Part shown: positions 10,540 to 21,304 of the stretch, piece after piece | Numbering within the stretch: position 1 is the first letter of the stretch | How the letters are laid out: each line of letters begins with the position of its first letter | From: Daphnia pulex | Taxonomy: Eukaryota > Arthropoda > Branchiopoda > Diplostraca > Daphniidae | Direction: 5' to 3' | Assembly: GCF_021134715.1 (NCBI RefSeq) | Contig: NC_060023.1 | Span: 8,866,001-8,930,000, forward strand | DNA: 64,000 nt | Program-made: the position numbers and the translations under genes | The notes under the pieces: model-generated | The model's database searches: none | Told to the model about the DNA's origin: nothing | Seen by the model: only the letters and a program-made list of their open reading frames with translations

Positions 10540-11501
10540 ACTCCTTTTACGCACAGTAATACTCCGGGACGTAGGTGTAGTAGCTCGGGGCAGCGCAGGT
10601 TGTAGTGTAGCACTTGAGCGCTTCAGTGTTGTAGTAATGCGGGGCCTCGATGGAGTAGGCAGGGGCAGCATACATAGACGTGTAGAATTCCGACGCCTTA
10701 GTGATGAAGTACTTGGAGCATCGGTGTAGTAAACTAGGCAGCATACGTTGTTGTAGGCGGCGTCTTCGGTGTAGTACTTGGAGGCTGTGGTGTTGCGTAG
10801 GCCGTGGTGTAGCGAACTGGAGCATCGGTGTAGTATTTCTGTTCAACGTAGTACGAAAGAGCAGCTTCTGTGCAGTGAGTCGGGGCAGCGTAATACTTGG
10901 CCGCCTCAGTTGTGGTTGTGTAGATCGGGGCAGAGTAGTACTTTGCCGCTTCGGTGTAGTAATCAGCGGGAGTCTCGGTGTAGCAGCTGGGAACAGAGTA
11001 GTATTTAGGAAAATCCGTGCAATATGTAGATGAGAACAGAGTAATACTTAGGAGCTTCGGTGTAGTAGGATGGGGCAGCATGCGTAGTCATGCTACGTCG
11101 CCTTGGTGGTGTAGTAACTCGGGGCAGAGTAAAACTTCATGGCGTCAGTGTGGTGGCTCGGGGCAGCGTAAGTTGTGCTATAAAACTCCGGTGCTTTAGT
11201 GGTGTAGTAGCAGAACTAGGAACACTTGAAGACCTCGTTGCAGGAACTGGTCGTTGCGTAAGTTGCTTTAGGGTAGTAAGGCGGTGGCGTTGCGGTTTGG
11301 TATCCGCCATACCAAGAAGACATCGATACACAAGTGGTCGACCCAGCCATCAACGACGCAACACACAACAGCAGCACGACCCCATGGTTAACTAAACAGT
11401 AAATAATTTGAACATAAATATTCAATAACTGGCCTATTAACAAATAAATAAAAAATATGAATTGATCCAAAACTCAATGTAACAGAAGAATATTTACCCA
11501 T
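10540..11501 (-). pseudogene. Tyr/Thr-rich secreted protein, decayed copy B
   Basis: The ATGG micro-exon is 11498-11501. Exon 2 runs from 11391 and encodes a signal peptide (MVNHGVVLLLCVASLMAG), then SSWYGGYQTATPPPYY, ending at a TAG at 11216-11218 (59 residues in all). The same frame continues after the stop with CYYTTKAPEFYSTTYAAPS, and after further stops and shifts a 115-codon frame (10734-11081) reads KYYSVPS, DYYTEAAKYYSAP and similar repeats. The preserved repeat text past several breaks marks a recent pseudogene rather than a genuine 59-residue gene. It aligns along its length with copy A. Its upstream region is cut short just before the TATA position, where it abuts the tail of copy C. 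Confidence 0.7.
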
Positions 11502-11589
11502 AATTGCGTACTGATAATATGACGAAGAATGCAGTTAGTAACGAATACTCCGCCGCAGCTGTTGCCGTGTCGGGTGTCGGAGATGCTCA

Positions 11590-12111
11590 TTGGACTGATT
11601 TCTATCGTACTTGGGCGCTTCTATGTAGTATTCGACCGTTTTGGTGGTGAACTTAGCTGGAGAATCGGTGTAGTAGCTGGAAGCAGAGTAGAAATTGGTA
11701 GCATCGGTGTAGTAGGCTGGTGTAGCATACGTAGTCGTGTAGTTCTCAAGTGCCTTGGTGGTGTAGCTCGGGGAAGAAGAATAATATTTCGGGGCTTCGG
11801 TGTAGTAGCTGCGGTAGCTGTGGTGTAATTATCTGGACCCTTGGTGTTGTAATAACCGGTTGTTGCGTATGTTGTTGGTGTAGTAAGACGGCGACGTTGT
11901 GTTTTGGTATCCGCCATGCGCAGGAGACATTAGTACACCAGTGGTCGACCCAGCCGTCAACGATACAGCAACCAAAAGCAGCAGTGCAGCACGACCAGAG
12001 CACGACGGCCTAGTTTACTAGACAATATTCAATAAAGGGCATATTAACAAATAGAAAAAAAAAGTTGAAATTGATAGAAAACTCATTTAACAGAATATTT
12101 ACCCACGATTT
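11590..12111 (-). pseudogene. Tyr/Thr-rich secreted protein, decayed copy C
   Basis: Same plan as copies A and B, but the expected ATGG micro-exon reads GTGG just before the GTAAATATTC donor at about 12100, so the start codon is lost. The signal-peptide exon (from about 12020) has an in-frame TAG two codons in, where the others have TAT or CAT. Downstream, repeat text (TGYYNTKGPDNYTT, then YYTD-type repeats) is split between frames. The TATA region upstream is degraded to TATTAAAG and overlaps the truncated copy D. Confidence 0.65.
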
Positions 12112-12214
12112 CAAATTGATAATAAGGTGAAGAATGCAGCTGGTGACTAATAATGCGATGCAGTTGTTGCCGCGTAAGAGACGTGACGGATTTCTATCGC
12201 CTTTTCTCTCTCCT

Positions 12215-12384
12215 TTAATACGATTTCTCTCGTGGTAGACATCGACGATAAACACCAAACAGCAACACAACGCCATAGTTAACTAAACAAAACACAATTT
12301 GAAAAATAAATTCTCAAATATAACTATCAACAACTAAAAACAAGAATCATTCATGATTCGAAATAAAAATGAATATTCACCCAT
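12215..12384 (-). pseudogene. Tyr/Thr-rich secreted protein, truncated copy D
   Basis: Exon 1 is ATGG at 12381-12384 with a GTGAATATTC donor; exon 2 begins at 12282 after TTTAG. It encodes only MVNYGVVLLFGVY and then, at the point where the signal peptide should continue, runs into text matching the promoter region of the next copy, ending at TAA 12215-12217 (23 residues). This looks like a recombination junction that fused the head of one copy to the promoter of the next. It is the only copy with a well-formed core promoter. Confidence 0.6.
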
Positions 12385-12469
12385 GATTGCGTACTGGTAA
12401 TGCTATGAAGAAGGCAGATGATGACAATTAAAAGGCTGAAGTTGTTGCTGTGTCGGAGATGCTCCATCG

Positions 12470-12504
12470 ACTGATTTCTTTCGTCTCTTCTCTCTCCTTT
12501 TATA
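12470..12504 (-). promoter_or_regulatory. TATA box and initiator of copy D
   Basis: On the minus strand TATAAAAG spans 12504-12497 and TCAGT spans 12474-12470, 32 bp from the first T of TATA to the initiator A. Both are perfect. They sit about 90 bp upstream of the ATGG micro-exon of copy D. Confidence 0.6.
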
Positions 12505-12584
12505 CGACTTTTTCAAACCCTGACCTCTCAACTCAAGCCTTGCGGCTATTGTACCTACTTGATAATTATGCAAAACGTCCCGTT

Positions 12585-12940
12585 CTCACCCAGCCTCTAC
12601 ACCACTGCATGACACGTTTTTCGTAATGATCTCGGTGACCTTCGAGTGTCAAGGATAATGCAAACTGCTGGCCTTTCCTTCTGCAGGTTGACGTTGCTGG
12701 GGATGGGTCTACAACAAACAAAATCAAAATGAATACCAAATGGTTGTGTAACAAAACACGTCTCATTCGTACCCAACCTCTACAGTACTGCATGACACGT
12801 TTGATAACGTAAAGTCCCCGTGACCTTCGAGCGCGAAGGAAGGACAAGGACATGCAAACTGGCCTTTCCTTCTGCAGGTTGACGTTGCTGGGGATGGGTC
12901 TAAAACAACCAATATCAAAATGAACACCAAATGGTTATTG
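12585..12940. repeat. Tandem repeat, two units of about 190 bp
   Basis: Unit 1 (about 12585-12745) and unit 2 (about 12770-12935) share CTCTACA..ACTGCATGACACGT, GTGACCTTCGAG, CTGGCCTTTCCTTCTGCAGG, TTGACGTTGCTGGGG and AATACCAAATGGTT. The repeat lies just upstream (minus-strand sense) of the copy D promoter and may have been a duplicated enhancer. An open frame across it (12566-12853) only reflects the repeat. Confidence 0.7.
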
Positions 12941-14087
12941 GCTTATGGCTTTAAAAAAACTCACTGTATACCAATTGACATTTGAGTCATTTGACTCGTT
13001 TCTTCGGTGAATGAATAAAATCTTCCATTTCATAATTCTTGCTCCTTCCACAAGTCCACATGTCTGATTGCCTTTACATGTTGTCTCCCACTTTTCCCAT
13101 GTCTTTATAATAAATAAATGAAACTAAATAATGTAATAAATCATGTAAACTAACACAACTATTAACTAAATCTCACAAAGTGGGCCTTCATAATAAATCA
13201 TATTAATCTACACATAAAATCAAGAATTTGTATAGCAATATAGTACCTACATGTAAGTTTGATTCGGATTGAAACTAAAGGACAAGATCCTAAGACCATC
13301 AACGGATCAACCTCATCAACCAAGCGCCATAACTCACTATCCACCAAACTACAACTCTCACTCAACAAGTTTTTCCTTGCTCGAATCACAGCATCAAACG
13401 ATTCTAGTCTAGATTATGTAAAACTTGCATACAATGAATAAAAAGGTGAAAAATTGCTTGAAATGCTGTTCAACTTGCACACAAGTACAACTGAAAGTGG
13501 CACTGATATCACAGTCTGTGCTGATATTTATAAAACTAAATAGGCTACAACAAACACATAAAAGCTCAATACTTTAACAACAGTTAATAACTATACATTA
13601 AGATACTTAAAATAGCACAAAATAATTAACTTACTCACCAACTTATAGACGAACGTACACCATTTTTACTTCGACTCGGTTGCTTGCCGCTAACATGTTC
13701 TACATCAACGACATCTAACTCGGTAATCCATAACCAGACATTCCCACCACATTCTATGATTCTATCTAAAAATACTTGGTCTGTTGGAAATGTTGAGTCG
13801 ATTAATTTTGTAGTGGTCTAAAAAGCATTATTGTTATGCAAGGAATGGAAAATATCTCACGTAAAAATCAGCAGCAATGCGCAAACTATTCAAAATCTAA
13901 AATCTTCCGTCGCAGTAGATATGTATTTTCAACATGCGTTTCCGCGATCAAGTGTGACGAAAGCTATAAAACTCTTCAAAGGGAAAATAACCCGATGACA
14001 TGTACAGTTAGTATCAAACATGAATATAATGGTGACATATTGAAGGACAACATTATACCAAAAATGTCGGTTGAACATGCATGATTT
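12941..14087. other. Intergenic, no gene recognised
   Basis: AT-rich sequence with short frames only (for example 13836-14084 plus), none with a recognisable domain. The 3' untranslated part of HAGH probably extends a little way into its right end. Confidence 0.4.
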
Positions 14088-15273
14088 TCATACATTGGCT
14101 TTGAATGAGTCTTTCTCAGTGCGCAAGGATTTCATCGTCTCAATAGGATCGGTTTGTTTAGCATGACTTTGAACAGAGGGTTCGTGAACGCGCATGAATG
14201 GATTGAACTGCTTTTCTTCGCTCAATAGAGAAGGAACAGTAGGTTGGGAATTTTCCCGTTGCTCTCGGGCCCAAGATATACGTTTGGAAACGAATTCATT
14301 ATTGGGTTCTACATGAAGTCCAAAAGCTAGATTTTGCAAAGAGTATTCATGACCACAGTAAACACGAGTATCATCAGGAAGAGCGCCGAGGACATTGATC
14401 AATGCATGATACATTTGATCAGCCGTTCCTTCGAAAAACCTACCACATCCTCCTTGAAAGAGAGTATCACCTAATATTGAAGAAACAATATTGAAAATAT
14501 TTACTCATTTAACCACTAGAATATTTTCAAAGTTTTACTCACCAGTGAATACTGCTGATTGTCCATTGACACTGCTTGAGGGCAAATAATAACAAATATG
14601 CCCAGAAGTGTGGCATGGTGTAAATAGACATTGAATTTCTAGGTTTCCAACCTGAAGTTTATCTCCATGAGAAACCTTCTTATTCAACGCTCCAATACGG
14701 TTATCTCCACCATATACTGCAAGCCCAGGAACAAGTTTTACTAATTCTTCATTGCCACCTGCATGATCCCTGTCATTAAAAACAAAATCCCAAACATTTA
14801 AATTAAAAATTTACTATACTAATGATAAAACAAACCAATGATGATGAGTAGTAAGAACAGTGGTCAATTTCACATTTTCCTGATTTACAATTTCAACCAC
14901 TTTGCTAGGGTTTACTGGGTCTACAATTGCAGCTTCATTTGAGCTCTCATCCACCAACTATAGTTTAAGTATGAAATGTATTTTACATGTGATAAGCCGA
15001 ATCCAAAAAGTTTGCATACCAAATACATGTAGTTATCTTGCAAAGCTGGAATGATATGGACTTTCATCTTTGAGTCAATACAAGTTTTGAGCTGGCTGTG
15101 ACTTCTTGAACCAAGGGCTCTCCAAGCAGAAACTACAAAGAATAATTTTTAAGAAAATGTTCAATTTGTTGACAAAATAATGTTCAAATAAAAACTGTAG
15201 ACGTACAGCGAAAATATGCCGCAGTTAACGCTTGCAAACACGATTCAGGTAGAAGACGAACTAGAGTATTCAT
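14088..15273 (-). CDS. HAGH: Hydroxyacylglutathione hydrolase (glyoxalase II), 303 aa
   Basis: Five coding exons: 15207-15273, 15020-15132, 14836-14957, 14543-14769, 14088-14470; phases agree and sum to 304 codons including stop. A metallo-beta-lactamase-fold thioesterase that hydrolyses S-D-lactoylglutathione to D-lactate and glutathione, the second step of methylglyoxal detoxification. Seen: the binuclear metal motif THHHWDH (H98, H100, D102, H103), split across the exon 3/4 junction; PCHTSGH; the TGDTLF aspartate near 178; and VYCGHEY in the last exon. The first 43 residues are arginine-rich and without acidic residues at the start, like a mitochondrial presequence; an internal ATG ([16 protein letters not shown]) could give a cytosolic form, as in vertebrates. 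It diverges from PDRG1 with 327 bp between start codons. Confidence 0.95.
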
Positions 15274-15600
15274 CTGTTTTGTTGTTTTTGAGCCACTTGC
15301 CGATAGCTCTTTCTCACAGAGCAGTCGACAGACAGTGTTAACACGTTAAACACTGAAATTGCGCTTGATTGATTAATGATTATCAGTTTTGAATCAAACT
15401 CTAATATTCAAGATATCATGCAGAACAGTTACAATAAAATAAAAGGTAACAAAATTACTGAAGACAGAGAAACAATACAAAATTTGGTTCTTTTGATTTT
15501 GTTCGTCAATTTTGGCAATGGGGCAAATGAATAGCAGACGATACAACAGCAAACAAGAACAATCTCTTCAAACTTTCAAACTAAACAAAAAGATTGTGCC
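15274..15600. promoter_or_regulatory. Divergent promoter region of HAGH and PDRG1
   Basis: The 327 bp between the two start codons must hold both promoters. No TATA box with proper spacing is evident for either gene, consistent with broad housekeeping promoters. Confidence 0.45.
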
Positions 15601-16053
15601 ATGGATTTCGAAAAGACACAACAGTTGATACTTCAAACTGAAGCTGCTGCCCAAGAGATTTTTATCACCAGAGACGAGATAGTAGCATTGGATTTCAAGC
15701 GCCAAAAAACACGGGAAGCTTTTCGGGCTTTGAAAAATGGCTTGGAACCTAGTGAAAAGGCATGGGTGTCGATTGGAAACATATTCGTAAAAATAAGGAC
15801 GTCCAAGGCGCAAAACTTGTTGGAACGAGGTATTTAAAATTAGCATTTAAATTTCAACAAAATTAATTCAAATTGTCGCCTTTCTCCTGCAGAGTTAAAA
15901 GAGGTTGATCAAGAGATATCTGAACATCGCAACAAGCTTAAAGAACAAGTGAAACATTTGAGAGATCTTGAAGGGAAACCAGAACTGAAAGGGTTTGATT
16001 TAAAACCAATATCTAAAGAAGCTGAGATTATAATGCAAGCACTTTCTAAGTGA
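15601..16053 (+). CDS. PDRG1: p53 and DNA-damage-regulated protein 1 homologue, 129 aa
   Basis: Two exons, 15601-15829 and 15893-16053, with a 63-bp GT-AG intron; 130 codons including stop. A prefoldin-beta-like protein, in other animals a member of the R2TP/prefoldin-like chaperone complex that helps assemble RNA polymerases and PIKK kinases. Seen: two long amphipathic helices (N-terminal part MDFEKTQQLILQTEAAAQEI; C-terminal ISEHRNKLKEQVKHLRDLEG) around a central turn with WVSIGNIFVKI, the two-helix/beta-hairpin plan of the family. Length is close to the human protein (133 aa). AATAAA at 16069-16074 follows the stop by 16 bp. TTI1, a PIKK-assembly factor that works with the same R2TP system, lies elsewhere in this window; no linkage is implied. 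Confidence 0.88.
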
Positions 16054-16068
16054 AGTCTGAATATCATC

Positions 16069-16074
16069 AATAAA
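16069..16074 (+). terminator. Polyadenylation signal of PDRG1
   Basis: AATAAA 16 bp after the PDRG1 stop. It lies on the opposite strand immediately beside the IFT140 stop codon (16075-16077), so the two mRNAs must overlap at their 3' ends. Confidence 0.6.
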
Positions 16075-19000
16075 TTATTTTCTGTGATTAATAATTTCTC
16101 TTATATCCTCTGAGTTTTCCTCTCCATTTTGGTTACCTTGTTCGAGATATAATGTTGATGACACATTTTGAATTAGGCATAATTGAGACACCATGTCAGG
16201 ATCCAAATAATTCATGAACTTTGGAACAGTTGCTTTCATCCCATTCAAAGTTTGGAGGGCTTCATTGTGCATTTGGTGATCAACATAAAGTTGGAAAATA
16301 GCAGAGTAAACATTTCCTGGTTTCAAAATGCCTAAATCCATGCTAGATGATTGTAAGATACTTTCAAACTGAGAAATTCCTTGTAGGTTTGTGGCAGACA
16401 TTTTTCTGATGTTAATGAACTGCTCCAGAAAAGCCATTTTCATATAAAGTGCTTTAGATCTTGTTGATTGACTACTTTCAGGAGTTTTGGACATAATTTT
16501 GTGCGCTTCTTTCAATGCGTTCATTGCGTTGTCGTAGCTTTGGTATTCATCAACCTCGGCCTAATAATAAGAACACATTGCCGTATCTATTTAGTTTTTA
16601 GATAAATAATAAGTTAATAACCAATAATTAATTTACAAACCTGTGCACAGGCTTCATAAAAGCCGACAAGGAGATCGGGCGATCTAGCTTTCGTGTAGAA
16701 GGTCACAATGTGTTTGACGTATTCCGGGTGGGAGCGCCAGTCGAGGGTTTGTAAATAGTTTCCAGCAAGTATATAAATATCAGGCTGCCTAGACACGTTT
16801 GCGAAGAAGACAATTCGATCTGTATCGCCTGATTTTAAGAGAGCTTTCATCGCTTGATACTAGATACAAATTTCCCATTAGTTAAAGAAATCAAACAAAA
16901 AAATAAAAACCAAAGATCAATTACTTTATCTCCTGCTTGAGTAAACTTCTTTGCCGCTAACTGGTAGTCACCCTGGCGTTGAGCAACTTCAGCCAGTTGA
17001 GTCAGCAATCGGCTGTTATTTTCCCCATTTACGAGTTGATCGGCCAACGCTTCTGTCAACGTGACATTGTATTTCAAACACATGTCAACTGCATCGGAAT
17101 TCTGTAAAATAAATTCCCTTTCAGACTTAGATTCAGACGTAGAAAATATCGAGATTCTAATCTTACCTTTCCTGCCATGGCAAGCAAATCTACAGCTGCA
17201 TCATAATGGCGATGACTTGCTAAATAATCAGCACAACGTTGCAGTGATGCAGGATTCGAGTTTTTGTCCAAACGTCGAGCTAATTCTAATACAGCTTCAT
17301 GCTGTTCCGTTCTTTGAAGGGCGCAAGAAAAATAAGCCAAACATTCACTTGTTATACATTTCATGCAAGATATTACCTAGAAGCCAAATCGAGGGCAGTA
17401 TCAAGAAGTCCAGCTTTACTGTACAGCATGACTGCTCGATCGAATCTCGGTTGGCGATCGCTGTTAGCCGATGAACCTTCAAAATAACGTGCAGCTTCAA
17501 TCATTTCTTCTTGTTCGCCCAGCATGGCGTATCGGTACAGCTGGTCATCCAGTTCGTGTTCCTATTTACAAAGAAAAAAGTCAAGTGTGCTTTCTCTCAA
17601 AAGGGGAATGATATGAATACTACATACTTTGCATAGACGGACAGCGTTACCGTAGGCGGCTGCCTGGCCAAAAAACTTCAAAGCCTCGGGAATGTTATCG
17701 TTAGCCTCGTGTTGCCGGGCGACGTGGAAGCAAGCTGCGCGGTCTTGGCTCTGTTCAGCCAACTCGGTCGCTCGATTCAAATCGCCCAAATAGCAATGAA
17801 GCCGCACAAGTGAAAGGTAGTCTCCAGCCCTGGCGTAGTGTTCTAGCGCCGTATCCATCTCTCCGCTGCTTTCCAGAAACTGAGCCCACCAACGAAGTCG
17901 TTCTCTACCGAGCAAACAACAATAACCTGATTAATAACCCCGTCACTTTACGAGGAATAAAAATTTAGAAAATGTACGGGTCTTGACTGGAAGTGCAATA
18001 ATTCTGAAGGGCGGTTGTATCTTCGAATAGCATTCGTGGGACATCAAAATGATGGGTTTGACACTTTTCGTACATTTGGAGCGCTAACGTAGTATTTCCT
18101 ACAAATAGAAAATCAATTATTTTTGAAGTGCTATAACCTAATCATGGCAGCTAATCAAGAAAAAGATTAACAAGATACGTACCTTCGCCTTCGAGATGAC
18201 GAGCGTACTCGTAGTAAGTCCGTTTCAAGTTGATTCGATCTTTAGTGTGGGCCAATTGCAACGCTTCGTCCCATCGGTTAGAAGCCTGGTACATTCGGCT
18301 AAGAAGGTCGTAGCATAAAGATTGCTCGCACATCGCTTCCGCATCTTTCTGTAAAAAATAATATGACATCATTCAATTGTTGGGTTGAATAAAAGAAAGT
18401 TAACTCAACCACTTACTATCATGCCCAACTGGACGGCAAGAACAGCTGTAATTGCATCCACTTGGCCTAAATATTTCTCCTGGGCAGATCGAACCGCCGC
18501 AGCTGCCCTGGCGCTGCCTAATTTCCCCAAGCAAATTAGGCCGACGTCCGGTCGCCTCAATTGGACGCAGCTGCGAGCTAAGCTTTCCCATATTTTCGGA
18601 CTGTATTCAAAAGTGTCGTTAGCCATGTATTTTTAAAAATGCTAACAGTCAAGTTACTTGGCAAAAGATCGCACAGCCTGATAGGCTTGCTCCACACGCC
18701 CACGTCTTAGGTGACAGCTGAATGATAACAATGCGTCGCGGGCTGCCTTATCACGGTGATCGTTCAGACTGGCCAAACTGTCTAGCAACCGCAAATGAAT
18801 TTTCGTCGCTTCATCCACAATGGCGTAGTGAGGAAGTCGGACGCCAATGAGGTCGGTTGTCATGGGCACCACGTCTTGAACCAAAAGCTCTTCCTGTTCA
18901 GTTGGAACTAAAAGCGAAACCAAACAGCTGTTCTCTTTGCCTGCGATTTGGCAAACAACAATCCGGGGTTCATCTTCATCCCAGTAATGAACTTGGAGAA

Positions 19001-21304
19001 CGCCTTGCTCCTCTGGCCATTCGGCGGCTACGTTAAAGGATTCGACCAAATTCATTGTGGTTCTCCACACGAACAATTTGGTTAGTCCTTCATCTGCCTG
19101 TCATTCAAAATTTAATTTGTTTTTAACACTTTCGTAAATAAATAAGTGGTTTACGTACATCGACTGTAAATGAGATGCAAGAGCCATCAATGTTGGTTTT
19201 CACGGAACGGAATCGCTCAAAACCAGCAACATTCGCTGTTACGTTTTTCGTGCTTATGTGTAGCTTTGGATCACTAAAATTCAAAATAATAGTTTATGTA
19301 CAAGCGAAAGGATCTTACAATGAGTAAATTAAGCTACATACCTAGTAGTCACGTCCCATAGCTTGACGTAGCCACTAGTCGATGATGCGCACAAGAAGTT
19401 ACCGAAGAGATCCAACGTTACGGGAGATCCTTCCGAGTCCATAAAGGATAGCGGGGGGCACACTACAGATCCTTGAAAATTCCGCATTTGGATCAACGGA
19501 CCCTCTAGACAGAAACACGCTGTTTTGTGAAGCCGCACCATCAAGCATTCGCATTCAAAACTTCCTGTAACGTTCAAATAGAATAATTTCGTAATGAAAG
19601 TCGAATATAAAAAGAGACAAACACTTACCAATTGCAAAAGGTTTTTCGTTGGTGGTACCTACTCCCATCTGGTAAATGACCACTTTTGCCTCTCCCCACA
19701 CTAAAAGGTGATTCTCACACAAGTCTATTCCGGAAATTCTTATTGGTAAATCCAGCTGAACAGAATTTGTTTGTCTTTGGACGGATACTACAGATGACGA
19801 AAGTTGAACGACACCAATCTAGACAAGAAAAATCCAATTGTTTTTTTAGATATTTAACCTTTTTTTTTTCTTGCAAAATACGGTAATTTACTTCGTTCCT
19901 GAAAGCGACTGATGGTTGCTGCTGGACAATTTGATAAAGGCTAGATCCATTATGTACAAAGAGATATTTTGCTCCCCAGACGGAATGTTCGATAGAACCG
20001 CCAGAGAGGCCAACCAGACCGATGAAATGCCAATCATCTTCGGGAGTGTGAATGTCGTTACGATTATTGTTGTCTCGCCAAAAGACGATGCCACCCAAAT
20101 TAGTCGCAGCGGACAGGAGAGCGTGGGTTTTATCGGGCAGGTAGGCAAGTGTGGTGAAATGTTCCGCTCCAGAGTGAAGAGTAAGCTCAGCTACGTCAGG
20201 CAGTGGCAAGAGGAAAGTATCGTTGCTTTGGCAGTTCCACAAACGGATTGTCAGATCGCCACCGGTCAGAGCAATCATATTTTTATTCAACCACGTCAGC
20301 TGAATTAATTGAGATTTCCCGCTTATTTTCACCTGAGAGAAGAAACGGAATTGATTTATTCAGAGGTTTAAAAAATAAGTAAACGCACTGTTTATGTACC
20401 GTGTTTAGAAGTTCAATGACTTTAGTTCCGTCCTTCAATTTATTTTTTCTGAAAACAGAAAGAAGTCCACCAGAAGTTAAAACACAAAGAGAATCTTCAT
20501 GGTTGACAATATTTTGAATGGCCTTTTCCATTCGAACAACTTCTGTACATGCTGGGCCATCTTGAACAGCATGATAGATAGCACCTGAATTACATCATTT
20601 TTGATAGAAAACATGTCAGATTAATGAGGTTAAAAATTTCAACCAATATTCTCACCAGAGGAGCTTCCAATGAAACTCTCCCAAGGTGGTGCAGGCAATC
20701 TAAAGCAAGTCAGTTGAGAAGGTGTGTCTTTTATATCATGTTCAGTTATCTTTTGGAAATGGTTATCTTTGGAATGATTCCAGACTGTTAGAATACCATT
20801 CTGTGGTTACGAGGAATTGGAGAGAAAAATGAAAATAAGTCTAAATGTCATTAACCATTACTTTTTCATATATTCATTACGCTATTAAGGCTTAAAAGCT
20901 GATTTTCATTTGCCCAACAGAGAAACCTAACTGGGTGTTTTTGAACAGTTGGAACTTTTATCTCCTTCAAAATTTTTGTATCCAGGATGAGGGTGTAAAT
21001 TTCCCCAATATCTGAACCAACAGTGACGACAGCAAGAGTAGGATGCCATTTGATCGATACAAGTTTAGAAGGGCTTTTCCAAGGACAGCCATGTAAAAGA
21101 GCACTCTAAAATTCCATTATAACACGCAAAGTTTATAGTAGATTACATATATTTGAACCATATTGTATTTCTCACCTCCTGGAATATGTACAGCTGGTTG
21201 TCGTCAGTTATGACAGCCGTGTAATTCAAAGTCGAATGAGAAACGAGGTCTTCCAAAACTTTTCCGTCGAGGTGAACTAACAACCTTTCTACAAAAATTG
21301 TCAT
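16075..21304 (-). CDS. IFT140: Intraflagellar transport protein 140 homologue, 1350 aa
   Basis: Eighteen coding exons traced from ATG 21304: 21176-21304, 20881-21105, 20656-20800, 20400-20584, 19892-20332, 19629-19818, 19342-19564, 19159-19273, 18658-19097, 18417-18600, 18183-18348, 17978-18098, 17628-17904, 17377-17561, 17167-17311, 16925-17101, 16641-16859, 16075-16560. Phases agree and sum to 1351 codons including stop. A core subunit of IFT complex A, needed for retrograde ciliary transport and entry of membrane cargo into cilia. Seen: an N-terminal half with WD-type strands ([42 protein letters not shown]) and a C-terminal TPR half with family blocks such as [31 protein letters not shown] and [20 protein letters not shown]. 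In a crustacean, expression should be limited to ciliated sensory neurons. The 55-bp intron after exon 9 (18603-18657 region) is unusually small. Confidence 0.95.

Noticed and set aside
9750-11033. Several plus-strand frames of 70-110 codons over the Tyr/Thr-rich array
   Set aside because: They are the reverse complement of repeat codons (Cys/Gly/Val-rich shadows); signal peptides and splice sites exist only on the minus strand.
12566-12853. 95-codon minus frame over the 190-bp repeat
   Set aside because: It merely reads the two repeat units in one frame (CRGWVR appears twice); no other coding sign.
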